Shown here one piece after another: positions 30,720 through 34,172 of a DNA stretch of 34,172 bases. The stretch comes from a virus. Under the pieces are notes generated by a model that saw only the letters and a list, made by a program, of their open reading frames with translations, was not told the DNA's origin and did not search any database. Numbering within the stretch: position 1 is the stretch's first letter; each line of letters opens with the position of its first letter. The DNA lies in the IMG/VR virus record IMGVR_UViG_3300025120_000248, positions 1 to 34,172 of that record. One strand, 5' to 3'. The position numbers and the translations under genes are program-made.

Positions 30720-31287
30720 TGTATACAGTGTCAATGTTGGAACAAAATATGATAGGGACTTTGATCAAAGATTAAAAGATTCTATTGCAAAACATCTTAC
30801 ATTAGAACACACGTTCACTTGCCTAACAGATAAACCCGAAAAAGAATATGACATGACTGTCACACACCCTCAACTGCGAGGCGTATTCCATAAGCTATCA
30901 CTGTTTCAGTTTACAGGTAATTGTTTGTTTTTTGATTTAGACATTCAGATAAATGATAACATTGATTTCCTAGCCAACGAGTTTGATAAGCTAACACTTG
31001 TGAACAGCAGTCCATGGAAACAGCAGTCACTTAAAGAACCATTAAAATTTAGAATAACACAAAACACATTGATCAACTCGTCTATAATGCGTTGGACCGA
31101 TGAAAGAAAAGTTTTTGAAAAATTTATGAAACACAGGGATCTTTATGTAAGACTTTACTCGGGTATCGATAGATTTATATACAATGAAGATGTCAAGTAC
31201 AAGTATTTTATGGGAGATGCGATATCTAGCTGGCAGGAGGGTGTAAGTCATAATACAGTGATGTTACACAACCAAAAATATGTTTGA
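30712..31287 (+). CDS. Glycosyltransferase-like protein, GT-A type (191 aa)
   Basis: Begins INVYSVNVGTKYDRDF and carries FTCLTDKP, a KLSLFQF helix and CLFFDLDIQI with a DxD motif (Asp75, Asp77), the metal/nucleotide-sugar site of GT-A glycosyltransferases. LINSSIMRW follows near residue 120, like the acceptor-side loop in these enzymes. At 191 residues it is compact and lacks any membrane segment, so it would act in the cytoplasm. It overlaps the genes on both sides by 8 bases. Donor and acceptor are unknown. The family is called from the motif layout; enzymatic activity is not certain because the C-terminal metal-binding His is only tentatively visible (VMLHNQ). Confidence 0.65.
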   Translation: MINVYSVNVGTKYDRDFDQRLKDSIAKHLTLEHTFTCLTDKPEKEYDMTVTHPQLRGVFHKLSLFQFTGNCLFFDLDIQINDNIDFLANEFDKLTLVNSSPWKQQSLKEPLKFRITQNTLINSSIMRWTDERKVFEKFMKHRDLYVRLYSGIDRFIYNEDVKYKYFMGDAISSWQEGVSHNTVMLHNQKYV

Positions 31288-31936
31288 TAGAAATACTTTA
31301 GATACAATAAAGAGAATGTTGGACGGCAACACGGACAGGATTGTAGATATACTAAACAGTTTAAGTGCCAACCAGTACAGTAGCAAGGACTGGTTGATCG
31401 AAAAACTGAACGAATATCCTCATCATTACAGGTATAAAACTCTAGATAAAAAAATTGATATTACTCTTCTAGCGAGTTGGTATGGTTTATTGGCATACAG
31501 GTTAATAGATAAATTTCAACTGAAGAAAATAGGTCATATAGATTGTATCGATTTTGATCCTGCGGCAAAATCAGTAGCAAAAAAATTATGGAAAAAAATA
31601 GATGCTGACAATTTAAAAAACGGCAAGTTGACCTATGTGAAGTTCATAGAGCAAGACATCAATACAATTGACAATATACAGTCTCCCATAGTGATTTGTA
31701 CATCATGTGAACATCTTGATCAGGCCACAATATATAACACCATAAGTAGATTAGAGGAACATACGTTGGTTGTTTTGCAGAGCAACAACTATAAAGAAGT
31801 CGCAGAGCATGTCAATACTGTGGATACTGTTGAGGATTTCGCAAATCAATACGTGTCTAAACTGAGAAATATGAAAATATACGAAAAAGATTTTGTCAAA
31901 TACAAAAGGTTTATGATAATTGGAACAAAAATATGA
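31280..31936 (+). CDS. SAM-dependent methyltransferase-like protein (218 aa)
   Basis: Class I Rossmann-like layout. ITLLASWYGLLAYRL (about 61-75) stands where the SAM-binding glycine loop is expected. HIDCIDFDPAAKSVAKK (about 86-102) gives motif II with an acidic residue for the ribose, and IVICTSCEHLDQ (about 135-146) is in the motif IV position. The glycine loop is degenerate (SWYG), a variant I associate with phage-encoded relatives. The substrate cannot be read from the sequence. It overlaps the upstream gene by 8 bases and the downstream gene by ATGA, so it is made together with the two glycosyltransferase-like proteins. Fold call is moderate; activity unproven. Confidence 0.6.
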   Translation: MFDRNTLDTIKRMLDGNTDRIVDILNSLSANQYSSKDWLIEKLNEYPHHYRYKTLDKKIDITLLASWYGLLAYRLIDKFQLKKIGHIDCIDFDPAAKSVAKKLWKKIDADNLKNGKLTYVKFIEQDINTIDNIQSPIVICTSCEHLDQATIYNTISRLEEHTLVVLQSNNYKEVAEHVNTVDTVEDFANQYVSKLRNMKIYEKDFVKYKRFMIIGTKI

Positions 31937-32658
31937 TAGAAGATTTACTCAAGAAAAGACGTAACATATCCTTTTTCAAACAGGATAAAATTCCAGAGAA
32001 GCAGATGATAAAGCAGATTATGGAAAAAGCACAAGAATTGACACCGCACAAGAATAATTTTTGGCACTATGATATTGATGTCTACGGACCAGAGCACGTC
32101 AAACAAAAAAAGAAGTTGGCAATGTCTACAGTATGTGGAAAACATAAAAATGACAACGACCGCTGGCAGGGAGCCACAGACCAACAATGGAAGGATTTAG
32201 AAAAAGTATACGATGACTGGTTGTTGTATCATGCCGGAGATGAATCAAAAAATTACATCAAGGACGATCATTGGCATTTCAACGGTCAGGTAAACGCACC
32301 TTATTTGTTGGCTTATTATCCTGCTCCGGCAAAAATGAGAGAATCGCAAAAACACGGATACGCTTGGGAAAGTGGCAAGTTGGCCGACACATTTGAGCAA
32401 ATTGGCAAAGTACACAAAGATCAATTTAATCAACAGTGTGGCATGAATGCCATGGTTACAAGTTTGTTAGCAGTAGAACAGGGATTGGATGTGTCATTCT
32501 GTAAGTGCTACTTCTATCATCCAATGGTCCATAATGACATAACACACAGACCAGGACTTGCGTTCACTTTGGGAATTGGATATGGTGATTATGAAAAATT
32601 CAATCACAAGAGCTGGGTACAGAAACCAAGCATTGATGAGGTAATCAGGTGGCAATGA
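31933..32658 (+). CDS. Nitroreductase-like flavoprotein (241 aa)
   Basis: N-terminal LLKKRRNISFFKQDKIPEKQ, and then MEKAQELTPHKNNFWHYDI, reproduces the nitroreductase-family opening (Arg pair for FMN phosphate, IP turn, helix, PxxxN segment). Further on are CGMNAMVTSLLAVEQGLDV (the family's helix over the flavin) and a C-terminal LGIGYGDY followed by QKPSIDEVIRW, like the usual end with a KP-x-E-x-V motif. Members are FMN-dependent NAD(P)H oxidoreductases or act on modified ring systems; the substrate here is unknown. The middle part (about 60-150) contains an unusual Trp/His/Lys-rich insertion. Stop and start overlap neighbours as ATGA on both sides. It is unusual in a phage tail-adjacent region. 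Confidence 0.65.
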   Translation: MIEDLLKKRRNISFFKQDKIPEKQMIKQIMEKAQELTPHKNNFWHYDIDVYGPEHVKQKKKLAMSTVCGKHKNDNDRWQGATDQQWKDLEKVYDDWLLYHAGDESKNYIKDDHWHFNGQVNAPYLLAYYPAPAKMRESQKHGYAWESGKLADTFEQIGKVHKDQFNQQCGMNAMVTSLLAVEQGLDVSFCKCYFYHPMVHNDITHRPGLAFTLGIGYGDYEKFNHKSWVQKPSIDEVIRWQ

Positions 32659-33359
32659 AGATCATAGCAGTGCGTATTGGCGACAGATACGGACCAGAAT
32701 ATGAAAAATACCTTGAAGAGAAACTTCCTGAGTATGAATTTGTATGGGTGCGTAAACCGATACGGGACGATGTGTTGCTACAATGGAACAAGATGCATGG
32801 TATGTCGTTGGACATAGACGAACCTATCTGTGTCATGGACATTGATGTTCTACTTGTAAACAATTACAAAGAATTATTTGAATACCCCATCAAGAAGGGC
32901 CAGTTTGTTTCAATACCTGGATGGTGGAGAGACACTGAAAAAAAGAGATACAAGATCAATGGTGGATTTTTCAAGTACTATCCCAAAGACTGTAGATATA
33001 TCTATGATAAGTTTATAGAGGATCCGGACCTATGGCAGAATTATTATATCAAACGAGGCATAGCAAGGGGACCTGTGAATGGTGAACAGTACTTTGTAGA
33101 GGACAATGTAAACGAAGAACTAGAACTTATTACTGTACCAGAGAGCTGGGTTGCTCGATGGTGTGCAAAAGAAGAAATAGGAGTGAAGAATTTTGATTTA
33201 AATAAATGGAAGGTCAAAAATAGTCAGTTGTACCACCAAGTTACGGGCAACGACTACGTTTATTTGGGCGGCGAGTTCCATCCAGACATAAAGATGGTGC
33301 ATTTTACACACGCATTGAATAAACCGCATGACTGGGAGGATTATAAGGATTTTATATGA
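32655..33359 (+). CDS. Glycosyltransferase-like protein, second copy (234 aa)
   Basis: Starts at the ATG at 32655, which overlaps the previous stop as ATGA; an in-frame GTG at 32649 is possible but has less support. MKIIAVRIGDRYGPEYEKYL is related in layout to the first glycosyltransferase. VMDIDVLLV (Asp62, Asp64) is the DxD motif, INGGFFKYYP (101-110) the acceptor-side loop, and HFTHALNKPHDW near the end supplies a C-terminal metal-binding His. All three GT-A landmarks are present, which makes this the more convincing of the pair. The sequence is clearly divergent from the first copy. The next gene overlaps it by ATGA at 33356-33359. Confidence 0.72.
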   Translation: MKIIAVRIGDRYGPEYEKYLEEKLPEYEFVWVRKPIRDDVLLQWNKMHGMSLDIDEPICVMDIDVLLVNNYKELFEYPIKKGQFVSIPGWWRDTEKKRYKINGGFFKYYPKDCRYIYDKFIEDPDLWQNYYIKRGIARGPVNGEQYFVEDNVNEELELITVPESWVARWCAKEEIGVKNFDLNKWKVKNSQLYHQVTGNDYVYLGGEFHPDIKMVHFTHALNKPHDWEDYKDFI

Positions 33360-33919
33360 TAGTGTTGTACGGATACATGATATATTGGGTGGTAGCCGCA
33401 GTTGGTATAACCTACGGATACCATAGATATTTCGCACACGGTGATCGTAAGGTTAGTTCACTAGCAGAAATAGTGTTGCTTTACCTTGGATTATTATGTG
33501 GTGGTAGAAGTGCTCTGACATGGTCCGGTGTGCATAGGATTCACCATGCTCATGCAGACACAGATAGGGATCCACATAGCCCAAAAAATTATCCGTGGTA
33601 TGTAATACTTTTCAGTCTTTGGAAAGTTAAACAAATACCAAGAAAATACATGATAGATCTAATGAGAAATCCAAGAGTGATGTTTTTCCACAAATACGGT
33701 ATGTTCATTTTTGCCGCACACTGGTTAATAACACCATTGCTTTTTGGCGTAAATGCAGTTATAATAAATCTAATGTTGTTTATTCTTTCATATGTGGGTT
33801 TTGGTATACTGAACTTTTACGGACATGATGCCAAGGGTCCTGCAAACAATTTATTGATAAATTTAGTTGCACCGTTCGAAGGGAACCACAAGGATCATCA
33901 TGATTACTCAAAAATTTAA
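33356..33919 (+). CDS. Compact fatty-acid desaturase (187 aa)
   Basis: Membrane di-iron desaturase of the acyl-CoA/acyl-lipid delta-9 type. All three histidine boxes are present: HRYFAH (His23-His28), HRIHH (His60, His63, His64) and NHKDHH (His178, His181, His182), plus an extra GHD (His157). Hydrophobic segments at about 4-20, 36-55, 113-133 and 136-155 give the expected membrane helices. Bacterial relatives are usually around 250-320 residues, so this is a stripped version missing mainly N-terminal sequence: the first box comes only 23 residues in. It would introduce a double bond into host membrane acyl chains. Electron donors must come from the host or from the neighbouring nitroreductase-like protein, which is speculation. 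Confidence 0.85.
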   Translation: MIVLYGYMIYWVVAAVGITYGYHRYFAHGDRKVSSLAEIVLLYLGLLCGGRSALTWSGVHRIHHAHADTDRDPHSPKNYPWYVILFSLWKVKQIPRKYMIDLMRNPRVMFFHKYGMFIFAAHWLITPLLFGVNAVIINLMLFILSYVGFGILNFYGHDAKGPANNLLINLVAPFEGNHKDHHDYSKI

Positions 33920-34172
33920 CAGAAACAGCAGTGCAGAGTACGTGCAGATGGACTTTGATGTCCCGGTCAAACAACTGTTGACGGAATACGAACTGATCAA
34001 AGACCGATTAGTGATACACAGACCAGAAGATGGTCACAAAGATTGGTGTGCAGTAACCTTGTATGGATTTGATTCAGATAAAACAAACAGTCACTGGGAG
34101 TATGATCGTAAAAAACAAAAGCCAGGCATAACTGATGTTGGTGAACGTTGTCCACGCACAATAGAGTGGGTT
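33900..34172 (+). CDS. Possible aspartyl/asparaginyl beta-hydroxylase-like protein, cut by window edge
   Basis: A frame opening at ATG 33900, within the end of the desaturase gene (20-base overlap), and open to the right edge; 91 residues are visible. The segment WCAVTLYGFDSDKTNSHWEY, followed by GERCPRTIEWV, resembles the N-terminal part of 2-oxoglutarate/iron-dependent aspartyl/asparaginyl hydroxylase-like proteins found in marine phages, in which a CP-x-T segment precedes the iron-binding HxD. The iron ligands would lie beyond the window, so the assignment is tentative. It continues the same overlapping operon. Confidence 0.5.
   Translation, partial: MITQKFNRNSSAEYVQMDFDVPVKQLLTEYELIKDRLVIHRPEDGHKDWCAVTLYGFDSDKTNSHWEYDRKKQKPGITDVGERCPRTIEWV

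Noticed and set aside
32649-32654. GTG at 32649 as the start of the second glycosyltransferase
   Set aside because: The ATG six bases later overlaps the upstream stop as ATGA, the same junction used by its neighbours, and gives the expected N-terminus MKIIAVRIG.
1-34172. tRNA genes, CRISPR arrays, insertion sequences, integrase or attachment sites
   Set aside because: The gaps between genes are mostly under 60 bases and the largest is 140. None holds a cloverleaf, spaced repeats or transposase sequence that I can see.

Overview
The window looks like a stretch of a T4-like myovirus genome from a marine phage (cyanophage or pelagiphage type). The evidence is recognisable T4 baseplate proteins (gp48-, gp53-, gp5-, gp25- and gp6-like), the late sigma factor gp55, the recombination nuclease pair gp47/gp46, two TATAAATA late promoters, AT-rich DNA and almost no intergenic space. 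Several virion proteins (positions 27701-29857) and the extended gp55 match, from memory, forms known from marine cyanophage relatives. No photosynthesis gene is present, so the host (picocyanobacterium, SAR11 or another marine bacterium) cannot be decided here. No tRNA, CRISPR array, integrase or insertion sequence was seen, and no gene-free stretch exceeds 300 bases.

Positions 1-3897 (minus strand) hold the replication/late-control block. In transcription order it is gp55 sigma factor, gp47 nuclease, a 57-residue small ORF, and gp46 ATPase, which runs off the left edge. The three downstream genes overlap or nearly touch. The 140-base gap at 3898-4037 is a divergent control region, with a sigma-70-like promoter for the minus-strand block and a T4-type late promoter for the plus-strand block.

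Positions 4038-29857 (plus strand) are the tail/baseplate block: tube cap (gp48-like), gp53-like wedge, a large hub protein in the gp27 position, gp5-like spike carrying an S74 self-cleaving chaperone domain and no visible lysozyme, gp25, an enlarged gp6, and then a single 4351-residue protein that takes up over a third of the window. This giant occupies the gp7 position. It is a mosaic containing a cupredoxin-like domain with a complete type-1 copper ligand set, a seven-bladed FG-GAP-type propeller, carbohydrate-binding-like modules and repeated GDGST beta modules. Three smaller virion/fibre proteins follow.

Positions 29868-34172 change character. Two paralogous small proteins are separated by a good sigma-70-type promoter. 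After it comes a tightly overlapping cassette of glycosyltransferase-like, methyltransferase-like, nitroreductase-like, second glycosyltransferase-like, compact fatty-acid desaturase, and (truncated at the right edge) a possible aspartyl/asparaginyl hydroxylase-like protein. My inference is that this cassette modifies a glycan, lipid or other surface or small-molecule target during infection. Its product is unknown and it is the best candidate for an undescribed pathway here.
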